Assembly: GCA_033819885.1 (NCBI GenBank)
Contig: JAQYUZ010000072.1
Location: 1 to 36,130, forward strand
Source of the DNA: Microbotryomycetes sp. JL201
Lineage: Eukaryota > Basidiomycota > Microbotryomycetes
DNA: 36,130 nt
Direction: 5' to 3'
The position numbers and the translations under genes were made by a program. This document shows, one piece after another, positions 1-10,530 of the stretch (position 1 is its first letter; the number at the start of each line of letters is the position of its first letter). The notes beneath the pieces are model-generated. The model was not told where the DNA came from. It did not search any database and saw nothing but the letters and a program-made list of their open reading frames with translations.

Positions 1-76
<76 letters not shown>
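1..76. repeat. Homopolymer run of 76 C
   Basis: The window opens with 76 consecutive C residues and then passes directly into ordinary mixed sequence. Fungal telomeres are short G-rich heteropolymers such as CCCTAA units, not pure C, so this is not a telomere of known type. A homopolymer artefact at a contig end is the simplest reading. From 77 to 190 I see no gene, only the presumed 3' flank of the FIST gene. Confidence 0.9.
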
Positions 77-190
77 AGCGATGAACCCGAAGTAGTTTGC
101 TCTCGACTTTGTTGCTTGTACATCGCTTTTTTGCTCGAGTCGACTGGCCAAGGGTACAACAATATGGCATGTACGTCTCTTACGCTCTCT

Positions 191-1885
191 TCAACCGAGT
201 CTGGCTCCGACCCCTTCGATTTTGCAAACCCAACTTCCGCTCTCGCCCGTCTGCTTGGACAAGATGATACCGTTCTCGCTGGCGCATACAAACGCGTCTG
301 CTGTTGAAACCGAGCCTTGCTTGTCCAATTCGGAGGGTTCATGAGGCGCCGTGTATGATGGTGCCGAGGAAATGACATTGATCGAGTTTGGCGCGAGCGG
401 TTTGAGAACCGATGGTGCTGCAGCGGGGGCCAGCGAGTTGGGCGTTGGTCGGTGCAAGAACTGCGCAAACAAGGAACGAGATGAGCATAAAGACGTGTTG
501 AGTGCAGGTCAAGAAACTTGCAGCAACATGATATCCTGTTTTGACTTCTTCCTCCGTCTCGATCGAGATTGCGCCTCGAGACGGATCGCCAGACATGATT
601 GGAGACACATGACGAGCAGTCGTCAAGTCGAGCGGTGCCTGAAACGGATGTCACTGAGCTAGCAGGCCAGGGGTTGTTCTCCGAATGCAATTTACCGTAG
701 GTTCATAGTCAAACACTGCAGCGTAAAATTCTTTGTCCTTTTCTGCCGCACGTTCGTGAGATTCGCCTAGTTCTGCTTTTGGAAGTGCAGAAACGAGATC
801 GAGCAGCATCCGTGCCGCGTTCTGATCTGACAGCGTGAGGACGATATTGCCTTTCGAGCTGCGATTGTCGTGACGCATCAGTGAGCTGATGCAGCAATCC
901 TGCACACAGTGGAGGCTACCTTGTGACTTTTTGTGTTTGACCAAGCTGTTGCAGTGATGCATAATCAACTGTGATAGCTTGAGCCGACTTGGAATCGATA
1001 ATGGCGACGCCGACGGCGCCCATCATTGCAGTTTCAGAATCGTAAAATAACGTATACGGAGCCGCAGACGGTGAGTGAAATGGCGTAGATGACCCGACTA
1101 GTCCGATCTGTAGATCCGAGTGAGCAATCACACACGCTCAAAACGCTCTCGGAAGATCAGATGTGGCTCGCCTTTGCTGCCCGCGGATACTTGCTCAACG
1201 CTCCCAAAAAAGCTTGTACGCGGTCCGCAGTGAAGAATACCACTTGCTTGACTTGTTCGGGCCTGCGATGTCGTGAACCATTGAGTTTCGTGTAGCGATC
1301 TCGAAAAGCTCGAAGAGTCACTCACTCGACGCCGTCCAATTCTTGGAGCTGGACAGCATTCCCGGTCTGCACATTCGTATCTTCTCCAAATCCCCATGTT
1401 TTACCGCTGAGAAAGGCTTGTAGACCTGCTTCGTTCAGATCGCCCTGATCCGGTTCAGGTTTAATTTCTCGGCCAAGTGCAATGTTGGGCCTGCCTTGGA
1501 GCGACGATTGGAATGCAATGGCGCGCGCTGTGCCCGTCGGAGTGAATGTTGCGACACTAACAGAGTATCGCTCGTCGCCTTCGATGGCAGGCGCGACGAT
1601 ACTGGCGACCGATGACGGCATCACTTCGCCGACGCATCCGATTGACGTTGTTGATGCAAATGCAGCGTACAACGGCGAGTGGAGCTGAAAAGGAATGTTT
1701 TTGGACACTGTGTAGGCCGTCACAGACTCTGTGTCCGGCTTGAACGTCGCCTGAACATGCTCGACCAACTTGTGCGCGCTATCGCTCACATATGTCGTGG
1801 TCGTCCACACACTACGAGATCGATTGATTGACGCGAATTGGTGTGAGCACGCGTCTACCCGTCGTGCAAAGAACCGTGGTATCAT
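191..1885 (-). CDS. FIST-domain protein, six exons
   Basis: Exons (minus strand): 1885-1326, 1262-1172, 1107-920, 858-696, 638-528, 460-191; 460 aa. FIST domains are predicted sensory modules proposed to bind small ligands; fungal members are poorly studied. The family signature is rebuilt across the intron 2 junction: ...SKYPRAAK|IGLVGSSTPF, followed by PYTLF and GAVGVAI. The C-terminal part carries GDPSRGAISI and FLHRP, as in other fungal FIST proteins. The N-terminus (MIPRFFARR...) is basic and could be a mitochondrial presequence, but this is weak. Intron 2 (1171-1108) starts with GCGAGC, a GC donor; no GT donor keeps the frame there. Intron 5 has a poor donor (GTTGCT), chosen because it restores FLHRP in frame. 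The gene is divergent from the NmrA-like gene and ends near the contig edge. Confidence 0.82.
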
Positions 1886-2555
1886 TGAATATTGTCAAAA
1901 AGACAAGGATCAGCCGAGCGGTCCTTCGCCGTTATCGCCATCTAGTAATTTGCGACACGACAGTGATACGAATACTCTTGTCAAATGCAAGCGAGCTCAG
2001 CTACAGTTCTCCGAGATATTCAACAAATCATCCGCGTCGAGGCGCGTCTCGGATTCTTCACCAAGCAGGAGGAGGCGGACGTTCGTCTTGGCGGGCAGAA
2101 TCGTCATCAATATACAGTGATTATGCTAGACACACTAGTATCGCGGTTTTTCGCCGTCTGAAGTGGTTCACTGTTGTGTTTTTATTTCCCGCTTCTGAGC
2201 TCCGGTGTCGAAAACGTCGAAAATGGCATCGGAATGACTGTCATATGTCCTTTTCGAGCTCGAGGACATTTGTTGCTGGTTTCCAGTATGGTGCTGATGA
2301 CTGGGACACCCCAACCCAATGCGAACAGGGCTCGGTCAGACGCTTGCCCGCAGCACTTCGCGCTTGCCTTGGTGGAAGCCGGGTCCAGTCAGCCGGGATG
2401 TCCACGCTTGGCAGCAAGTCAAGCTCAACAGGTCGACATCGTTCCTCTCTCCCTTGTTCTTTTCCCGCTCACCACTTGTCGAAAGCAGACAGGCTGCCTG
2501 TTCTTATCGCGCAAGAATCGAGGTCACGTGCCCCCACTTTATCGCTCTCTTGAAC
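1886..2555. promoter_or_regulatory. Divergent intergenic region between FIST and NmrA-like genes
   Basis: These 670 bp separate two divergent start codons. Open frames cross the region on the plus strand but show no family motif. A CACGTG E-box (2525-2530) lies 25 bp before the NmrA-like ATG; such sites bind Cbf1/USF-type bHLH factors in fungi. Which gene it serves is inference. Confidence 0.4.
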
Positions 2556-3437
2556 ATGGTCGCCAGTCGCGCAGGTCGTTCTGTCATGTGCCTCGGAGGC
2601 ACAGGTGCTCAAGGAGGATCGGTCATCAAAGCTTTGCTTGCCTCGCCAGTCGAGTATGCACTTCACACCATCACGCGCAACAGCAACAGCCCCAGGGCAC
2701 AGAAACTCGTCGAGCAGGGCGTTCAAGTTCACGAAGGCGATATCTCGGACGTCGATGCTCTTGATCGACTCTTCAAGGATAAATCCGTCATTTTTGCCAT
2801 GACAGATTATTGGGCGACCGGTAGCGCCCAGCGGGAATACGAAGACGGCGTCAAGCTGATTGATGCGGCAAAGCGAGCTGGCTGTGACCTTTTCGTGTGG
2901 TCAGGATTGCCTGCAGTCTGCAAAATCAGCGGCGGCAAGCTCACAAAGGTGCACCACTTTGACTCGAAAGCCGCAATCACCGAATACGCCCAGCAGAGTG
3001 GCGTGCCTCTGTCGACCGTCATGCCAGGATGTTATGCGAGCAACTTTTTGGGAGGGCTGGGACCACGTGTCGTAGGGCAGGGCCAGGCCAAATGGTGTTT
3101 GCCTGTGTCTCCGGAAACTCGCATCGCCCTGATCGACTCTGCTGCCGACTACGGCACGTTTGTTCGTGAAGCGATCGAAAGCAAGCGCGTTGGTGGTCCC
3201 GGAACGGAGTTGTACGCTTGCGCTGAAGAGATCAGCTTGGAAGAGATGGCCCAGCAGTGGTCCGAAGGTGAGCCGCGAATCGCAGAGTTCAGACAGATTA
3301 CCCAGACTGAAAGACCAAAAACAGTGACTGGCGTCAACGTCAAGTTTGAGCAAGTTCCAGACGAGGCTTATGGCAATGACGAGATGCTCGAGATGGTCAA
3401 ATGGTTCGAAGGTTATGGCTGTAAGCGCGATCCGTAA
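2556..3437 (+). CDS. NmrA-like family NAD(P)-binding protein
   Basis: A single exon of 293 aa. NmrA-like proteins are atypical short-chain dehydrogenases with a Rossmann fold that bind NAD(P) and usually act as redox sensors or regulators, not enzymes; the founder is the nitrogen regulator NmrA. The N-terminus has the dinucleotide-binding motif GGTGAQGGSV (about residues 14-23), followed by VHEGDISD and FAMTDYW, which match the usual spacing of beta strands in the family. I chose the ATG at 2556 because it places the glycine motif close to the N-terminus as in homologues; the frame stays open upstream to 2319, but that part resembles no family sequence. No intron is needed. The upstream E-box is noted separately. 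The specific function is unknown. Confidence 0.88.
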   Translation: MVASRAGRSVMCLGGTGAQGGSVIKALLASPVEYALHTITRNSNSPRAQKLVEQGVQVHEGDISDVDALDRLFKDKSVIFAMTDYWATGSAQREYEDGVKLIDAAKRAGCDLFVWSGLPAVCKISGGKLTKVHHFDSKAAITEYAQQSGVPLSTVMPGCYASNFLGGLGPRVVGQGQAKWCLPVSPETRIALIDSAADYGTFVREAIESKRVGGPGTELYACAEEISLEEMAQQWSEGEPRIAEFRQITQTERPKTVTGVNVKFEQVPDEAYGNDEMLEMVKWFEGYGCKRDP

Positions 3438-3854
3438 ACGCATCGGGTCGGCTATTGACGTCCGCTTGATCAGACTTTGGCGGAAAGGACTGGCGCAAGT
3501 CGCAGCAAGACCTGCAAGCCCATGTCACGACGTGGAAAGAATTTGTGCAGAAAAACGCCCAGCAGTGGTTTCGCTGAATGGTGGGGGCAAAGGACAATTA
3601 TTGGCCGAAAATCTGACTCGGCGGTACATGAAGTAGCTTGTTAGTACTGATGGATGGAAGTTCACACGAAGTCTTTGCTGTGCGCGATCCAGTGCATCGG
3701 CTACCTTTGGTGCCGCTCCGAGGTCTGCCCCTTACCGCAACTCAGCGCCTAGTGAGTGCAGACCCCGTCGCGAAATCCTTCGCTCCTGTATTGAGACTGT
3801 TGAGGATCTTGCGTGTAGCCTAGCGTCGCGTCTGTCTGTCTGTTCGCCTGCGTC
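3438..3854. other. Intergenic, no gene seen
   Basis: These 417 bp lie between two plus-strand genes. They hold the presumed 3' end of the NmrA-like transcript and the promoter of the hydroxyacyl-CoA dehydrogenase gene. The short open frames here show no motif or usable splice pattern. Confidence 0.5.
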
Positions 3855-5196
3855 ATGCTCACGCGTGCTATCGCTCGCTCTCAAGCCACTGCGCGACACT
3901 TGACCCCAGCTGCACCTGTCATCGCTTCAAGATACATGTCGTCGACATCCGCTGCACGAGCGCACATCAACAAGGTCACAGTGTTTGGCGTCAGTCGCGC
4001 GTGATTTGCCCCGCTTGGACGAGCTGCTGATACATTGCATCTTGACTGCCATGTCCTTACCTTTAGGCTGGTCTGATGGGCGCTGGAATCGTCCAAGTCG
4101 CCGCTCACAATGGTATCAAAGTGGGCAAGTCTCGTACCCGCGTCTTCCTGTTCGGAAAGTCACGTGCAATCATCTAACCGAACTCTTTCGCGAGTCAGTC
4201 ATGACGGATGTTTCGGATGCCGCACTCGACAATGGCAGGTCAATCATCACGAAATCGCTGACGCGCGTCGCTCGCAAACTTCATCCCGACAACGAAGCCG
4301 AACAAAAGAAGTTGATCGACGCCACGTTCAGCAACATTTCGACAACGACATCTGCCGCCGAGGCAGTCAAAGATACAGACTTGGTCATTGAAGCGATTGT
4401 TGAAAATTTGTCGACAAAACAAGAATTGTTTAGAAGGTTGGACGAGTTGGCGCCAAAGCACACCATCTTTGCCAGCAACACGAGTTCGTTGAGCATTGCA
4501 AAAATTTCGGAAACGTGTTCGCCAGAGAGGCAAACAAAGTTTGGTGGCTTCCACGCTTTCAACCCGGTCCCTCAAATGAAGCTCGTGCGTGCTCGTCTGT
4601 TTTCGGTGGACAGGATTAATTCTCTGACCGCACACGCAAATGCAGGTCGAGATCGTGCGCACGGACAAGACGGACGAAGAAACACGAGAGGCGCTGCTCG
4701 ACGTGTGCAAACGGATGAAAAAGACGCCTGTCAACTGCAAAGACACGCCAGGGTCCGTAATTCGACACCCGATTCGTACCTAGAAGGCTGACCTTGCCTC
4801 CTTGAACTGAATCGCACAGTTTTATCGTCAACCGCTTGCTCGTACCGTACATGCTCGAAGCTATTCGCATGGTCGAGCGTGGCGACGCATCCGCTGAAGA
4901 CGTCGACACCGCTATGAAGCTAGGCGCGGGCTTGCCCATGGGTCCCATCGAGTTGAGCGACTTTGTCGGGCTCGATACGCTGTCATTCATCGCAGAAGGA
5001 TGGAGGAACGAACGCGTGAAGACTGGAGAGATTGACGAAAAGCAGGTCGAGACGGTCAACATTCTCGACAAACTCGTCAAGGAGGGCAAAAAAGGGCGCA
5101 AATCGGGCGAAGGATTCTTCAAATGTGAGTACACCTACGATTGAGACGATGTGTTGGATCGATACGACTAACGCGATGCCCACGGTAACAGACTAG
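3855..5196 (+). CDS. 3-hydroxyacyl-CoA dehydrogenase, mitochondrial
   Basis: Exons 3855-3989, 4067-4124, 4199-4584, 4646-4752, 4820-5124, 5192-5196; 331 aa. The enzyme oxidises L-3-hydroxyacyl-CoA to 3-ketoacyl-CoA with NAD+ in beta-oxidation (HADH / 3-hydroxybutyryl-CoA dehydrogenase family). The N-terminus ([16 protein letters not shown]...RYMSST) is a typical mitochondrial presequence. The NAD motif [13 protein letters not shown] is split by intron 1. ASNTSSLSI and [15 protein letters not shown] follow, the latter carrying the catalytic His and Glu of the family. The C-terminal domain has [13 protein letters not shown] and [13 protein letters not shown]. The last exon supplies only the end of ...GFFKY plus the stop. 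Intron 2 (4125-4198) begins GCAAGT, a GC donor; the join gives KV|VMTDVSD in frame. The acyl-CoA synthetase gene converges on it from the other strand, 127 bp away. Confidence 0.93.
4125..4198 (+). other. GC-AG intron in the hydroxyacyl-CoA dehydrogenase gene
   Basis: The donor is GTGG|GCAAGT and the acceptor GTCAG|TCATG. Joining them restores an uninterrupted frame through the segment after the NAD-binding motif. No GT donor nearby does so. Confidence 0.75.
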
Positions 5197-5323
5197 AGCG
5201 TTTAAACAGTGCCGCGAACTTTTTTGTGACCCTTGCAATCAAATGTCTACCCGAAGCATGATGGTACCTGAATATGCGGGCATGTATGCGATCTACCATT
5301 TTCGGAATATGAAATCTCGCCGA

Positions 5324-7687
5324 TCATTTTTCTGTCCTGACCTTGCCAACACCTTTTGCCACCAACTCTTTCGTCCACTCGCGAAGCTCAACCTTGCGCT
5401 GCGGATTGACGCGTCTTGCTGTCAGCATTCCTGAAGAAATCTGATCCGTGGTGCAGACCTTACAATTTTGCCACTTTGAGTCACCGGGAACGCATCGTTC
5501 ACGCCGTCTTCTCCTAAGAACCAGACCCAGTCGGGAGCGTGCTGGTGTCCCAGCAAGCCGGCAACGTGTTGCCTCAACTGTTGACCCGTCAAAGCTCGTC
5601 CTTCTGGTGTTGCAGCCCTTGATACGAACGCGCCAGGGACTTCACCCATGAACGAATCCGAGACCGCAACGACCGAACAATCATTGACTCCGGGACACAA
5701 CAAGGCTCTCGCTTCGATCAACACGCCTGACAAGTTTTCACCACCTCTGATGATCAAGTCTTTGATCCTGCCCGTGATTCGAATGTACCCTTGTTCATCC
5801 ATCGTCGCTTGGTCTCCCGTCTTCATCCATTTCACTCCATTCTTGTCTGTAAACGTAGCTTTGGCCGTTTCGTGTTCATTGTTCCAGTAACCTTTCATAA
5901 CGGCGTAACCTCCTCCCCACAACTCTCCCTTTTCGCCAACTTTGACCGGTTTCGTCAAGTTCGGATCAGGGTAATGTTCGTCATCCGGTGAAACAATCTT
6001 GACAAACGCGTGCGGCATGACTCGACCGATCGTCTCACATTTCTTGTCGATCGGATCTTGCGTGGTCGACATGACGAGTGCCGGGCTGCACTCTGTCAAT
6101 CCGTAGGTGATGGTCAAATCTTTCAAGTTTAACCTGTTGATCAACCTCCTCATAATGTCGTCTGGTACAGGTGAACCTGCGGCGATGCCTGTTCTCAACG
6201 ACGTAAAATCCAGAGGTCCGAGGTCTGTCAAATTTTGAACGTGTTCGGTTTTGGCGAGCTTGTCCAACAAGTTCAACTCGGCGATAAACATTGTTGGGAC
6301 ACCGTGAATCGCAGTTGCCCTTTCGATATGTGCGGCGCGCAGTGCAAGAGCCGGATCGAACGATTCAGAACCGAAAATGATGCAGCCGGCGTGTGTCCAA
6401 AAAGCCAAGTTGCCCAATACCAACCCAAAGCAGTGAAAGTTCGGAGGTACATTTACGAGAGCTTCACCTCGTTCCCCGTCGCGGGTGGGTTCTTTGAGCT
6501 TCATGCATTGGCCGATATACCTGCCATTGTTGAGAATGTTTCGGTGCGTCAAAGCGACTGCTTTAGGAAAAGCTGTCGTGCCGCTCGTAAATTGGTGGTT
6601 AATGACATCGTCCGGATGTTGGTCTTTGATGGCTTCGGCAGGTATGCCTTTGCCTTCCCAGTCCAATAAGTTGCGAAAATCGCGCCCGCCAAGATTCTTC
6701 TTTTCAAGCATCTGTCTGAATTTTTCAGCGCCAAGGTTGGTGTTGTCGACGATGAACACTTCGTTGAGCATCGGACATTCTTCGTCAATCAATTCCTTGT
6801 CGACGGGAGTGTGAGACAGAGTCGGCAGCATTTCAAGAAGCATCTCGACGAGGTCGCGGTTCTTGATTGTTGGCGAGATGACAAGAGCTCGGCAACCTGT
6901 CAAGTTGAGAGCGGCACGTAGCTCGGGCACTGATGATGCAGGATTGATGCAAACGAGCACAGCGCCGATCTATAGCGACATTCTGTCAGCGTCGAGCCAG
7001 TGGTCGTCGACTTGTCGGGTTGCACTTGCCTTTGCCAAAGCCCACTGCAGGAGAGCGTATGCTGAACCATTGCCTGAATGAAGTAGTTCGGCGTCGCAGT
7101 TAGCGCAAGCGCCTTGACAACGAGAGCGGACGCGACTCTGTACCTAGAAAGACACCAACTCGATCACCCTTTTCGACACCCTGTTTGAGCAGTCCTCTTG
7201 CGAGAGCATCGACGTGCTCGTTCATCTGACGGTAATTCCACCTGAGGCATTCCTTTTCTCCTTGCCCTGCTCTGTGCCCGGCGGTCGAGTTGAGTGAATA
7301 CTGATTGTCAACCTCGTGCCTTGAGATGAGGGCGGGGCTGTTTGGATACGTGTCACAGAGCTTGTTCCAGAACTCGCCAAGAGTTTGCTCGAGCAAGGCC
7401 GGCTCTGACGGCCCGACGACGTCACTCAAGCCATTTCGAGGTCTTACACAGCGCGCTGGAGTAGTTGACAAGTGTCTGTAGCTGTACGCGTTGGTGAACC
7501 GGGTTGTTTGGCAAGTGCGGAGTTGTGCGCGGGATCCGAGTGTGGGGCTCCCTCTTGGACTCGCAGGCCATCCTCGCCGCTCAACAAGCTGCACATTTGG
7601 CAACCCGACTGCTGCCGGTAAGCGACTTTGCCCGACAGGCGCTCTGGCGCACGCTCGTCGCAGCATCGTGAGGCAGTTCAAGCCCAA
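5324..7687 (-). CDS. Mitochondrial acyl-CoA synthetase (AMP-binding, ACSF2-like)
   Basis: Exons (minus): 7687-7144, 7073-7030, 6969-5464, 5398-5324; 722 aa. It belongs to the ANL superfamily: it activates a fatty acid with ATP to an acyl-adenylate, then transfers it to CoA. The most similar class I recognise is ACSF2-like medium-chain enzymes. A long basic N-terminus (ending near YRHLSTTPARCVRP) looks like a mitochondrial presequence; the second Met (7666) could also start it. Motifs in order: YALLQWALAK|IGAVLVCINP (joined over intron 2), FTSGTTAFPKAVALTHRN (P-loop, with Ala where Gly is usual), YGLTECSP, GELWGGGYAVMKGYW, KTGDQATMDEQGYI, GRIKDLIIRGGEN and the C-terminal lysine motif QSGKI|RKVELREW. 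Intron 2 (7029-6970) starts GCAAGT, a GC donor. Confidence 0.9.
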
Positions 7688-8102
7688 GCACTCAAAGCCA
7701 ATTGTGCCGCCGGCACTTGGTGAGCGCGCGCGCCGGCCCGCCGGCAGTCACAGCACTCTGACGCACACGCCAAGCTCAGCCATCACTTCTTGTGTATTGA
7801 ATTTATGATTTCCGGCTGTCTCCGGGACAATATTATTCATTTTCTCCTTTCAAGGCCGCAAGTCACGTGACTCTGCGGCACCTTGTCGGCAGCGCAGAGA
7901 CGCAGAGACGGAAGTAGCATTGTGCCGATTGCTTGACAGACGGGCCGGTGCAATGTGCAGTACAGCTCGCAGGTCAGTCAAATTGCCGCTGCTGTCTGTG
8001 CGCGCGAGCCAAATTTAACGTGCGTTGATTGCTGCGCATTCGCGTTGTGCCGAGCCGCGTCCGGGCCACGAGGAATCGCTTCCTTCGTCCAGGGTCGCCG
8101 GC
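7688..8102. promoter_or_regulatory. Divergent promoter region with a CACGTG palindrome
   Basis: These 415 bp separate the divergent acyl-CoA synthetase and mannosyltransferase genes. The perfect 12-bp palindrome AGTCACGTGACT (7861-7872) contains an E-box. A GC-rich stretch with CG dinucleotide runs lies near 7725-7745. Binding by a bHLH factor is inference. Confidence 0.45.
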
Positions 8103-10283
8103 ATGGACGAGGAGCACAAGCATCTGCTGGACGACTACCACGAGCTCGAGCTGTGGCCGTCCGCGTCGTCGTCGAGCGCGCTCGTCGATGAACCTGTGCG
8201 CGCCAAATCCGAGCGCTCCTGGCGCTCACGATGTGTCAGACCAGCGAGGCCGTCCCTCGTCAAGCTTGCTGTTGCAACAGTGTGCACGTGTGCGCTTGTA
8301 GTCGCGTCGGTGCACGCATACGTCAACTTGTCGCCAGCCTGGTTCGCACAGTGGCAGCACGCGACACAGCGTCATGCCGCTCTCACCCAACAGACACTCG
8401 CAGGGTTTGCCGAAACATCCAAGCTTGAAGCAGTCGCTCCCGACCTAGCGCAGAGTCTCGCGCTCAACAGGACGTTCAAAGTGCACGAAGTCTTGTCTCA
8501 CGACGCGCTCAACACGACAGACGGCTCGCCCGAATGCGTCTTGAGCGAGTTTCACAAGCACAGGTATGCGCCGATGCTGCCCCAGACCTACCCCGTCGGC
8601 GCGTTCCCGTGGAGACTTCATTCATGGCAACCACACACCCTCCCGAGGCACAAGCTCAAGTACTGTCAGTTGCGTGCGCGCGTTCGTGCACAGCCACAGC
8701 AGCGTGTACTGATCCATTCATGATCACTTCTTTGTTCTCCATTTTTGCGCCTCCAGTCATCGCCGTCAATCTTTACAATTCAACAGACGTCACGCCGTCA
8801 ATCATCAAGGCCCTGACCGAGGTCCTCACATTGCTCGGTCCGCACCGCTTCCACGTGTCCATATACGAGAACGGCTGGGTGGACAACGAGTGGCATGACA
8901 GGACGCCTGCACAGCTGTATTTGTTTGCCAAGGCGTTGGAAGCTCTCGGCGCAGGGCACACCATTATCAGCGACTCGGACAGACCGCCTGGATGGCAACC
9001 GTTCAAACGGATCCCTGGCTTGGCTGAGGTGAGAAACTTGGCAATGAAGCCATTGTATGACGCACCGCCTGGCACATTTGACAGAGTCATCTTTTTGAAC
9101 GACGGTACGCCACTCGCCTGGTCAGGTCACTGCCGCTCAAACTCATTCATCATTCGCATGCGCAGTCCACTTTTGTCCGGCCGACTTGCTTGAGCTCATG
9201 TACCAGCATGAAGTTCAAGAGGCCGATCAAAGCTGCGGCATGGACTACAAGAGGCAAGGCCCGCGTTCTTCGAGGTGAACGGTTTGTCAGCAGAGCTGAC
9301 CTGTCCAACGTGTCTTCGCCTACTTTTTTTCCGCCACAGTCTCAAAATTCCAATCTTTCAGCCCGACTACCCGATTCTGTTTTATGACGTTTGGGTTGCG
9401 AGGGACGCCAATGGTTACGAATTTCAACAGATTGACGACGGCGGTGGATGGGCGATCCCGACGCCATTGTTGCCTCACGCGCCTCCTGGTGATCAAGACC
9501 GGTTCTACGACAATCTCCCGATACAAGTCTACTCGTGTTGGAATGGTGTGACGGTCATTGACGCGGCCGTGTTCCGACCCGTCCACTCTTTGCCGTCAAT
9601 CTCGTTTTCAACTCTGGCGACGCCGGATTCAAGGAACGAGACCGCCAGAAGCGCGTCCCAAGGCACTGTCGCTGACGACGCAGCTGATGTCGCATCAGCA
9701 GAGGCTGGTTTGAGGTTCCGTGCGCTGGACGACAGCGATATTCGGAGCGAATGTTTTTTGTTTTGCCAAGATTTGTGGCGACTGAAAGCCCACAATAAGA
9801 CGGTCGAACAGCTCCGTCAAGATCGACAATATTTTGCGCCCCCAAAGGTCATAGACGACCTTTCGCTGTCTGAACGACAAGCCTTGGACGATCGGATAGG
9901 CAGAGGAGCTAGAATTCAAGTCGTGCCAAGAACGAGTGTCGCTTACTTTATGGAGGACTACAGGAGAAAGAGGCAGGATTGGAATGTGACTACGTTGCAG
10001 GTTGAAGGTGACGAATTGGTCAAGCAGAGAAAGTTGGAGTTGATCAATTGGAAGGACGAACCGCCACAGTCGGTGCATGCGTACTTGTATGGTGAGTCAT
10101 CGACACTTTGTGGCATCGAATATCATTGGCACTGGTATAACGTCTGCTGACGCGTCTTCGTCGCAATTCAACTCAAAAGCCAAATGGGACCGAAGAGTGA
10201 GTAATGTTACGTCGGTCTCGTGTGGCTTGACATCGCTGACGCGTATCCGGTGGTCATGACAGGTCGATATCCCGCCGTATTGA
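8103..10283 (+). CDS. GT69 alpha-1,3-mannosyltransferase, CAP59/CMT1 family
   Basis: Exons 8103-8664, 8757-9104, 9166-9253 (or 9274), 9340-10091, 10180-10196, 10263-10283; 595 aa (602 with the longer exon 3). Members are type II Golgi mannosyltransferases; Cryptococcus CMT1 and CAP59 act in capsule and cell-surface mannan synthesis. A cytosolic tail (MDEEHKHLLDDYHEL) is followed by one membrane segment around residues 59-80. The catalytic region has YFIAVNLYNSTDVTPSII, VSIYENGWVDNEWHD, EVRNLAMKPLYD, RVIFLNDV|HFCPADLLEL and DQSCGMDY, all hallmarks of the family. ILFYDVWVARDANGYEF follows. The end is ...KWDRR|VDIPPY. Exon 3 can end at a GC donor (GCAAGG, 9254) or at GTGAAC (9275), 21 nt apart in the same phase. 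An ATG at 8025 is in frame, but 8103 gives the usual short tail. Confidence 0.9.
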
Positions 10284-10530
10284 TGTTGTGCATCTTGGAC
10301 ACTACCGGGCAATGAGCATCCGAGGCTTGTAGCGATATTTTGGGACACTTTTAGGGTAGCAGGCATTCTCTCCGCCGTAAACGACATGTTGACACTATCA
10401 AGACCGGTTCAGTGACTTTGTGCAGTTGGATACAGGATACGAATGACAACATGAGAAGCTAGCGGACAAGAGTACAGGCACTCGGCGTGTGCCTCCAAAA
10501 ACGGGCATAATGGGCGCCGAGAGAGCATGA

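Noticed and set aside
1-76. Telomere
   Set aside because: Known fungal telomeres are heteropolymer repeats; this is a single-base run with no unit structure.
2319-2555. N-terminal extension of the NmrA-like protein
   Set aside because: The frame is open, but the extension is not like the family and the glycine-rich motif should be near the N-terminus; the ATG at 2556 fits better.
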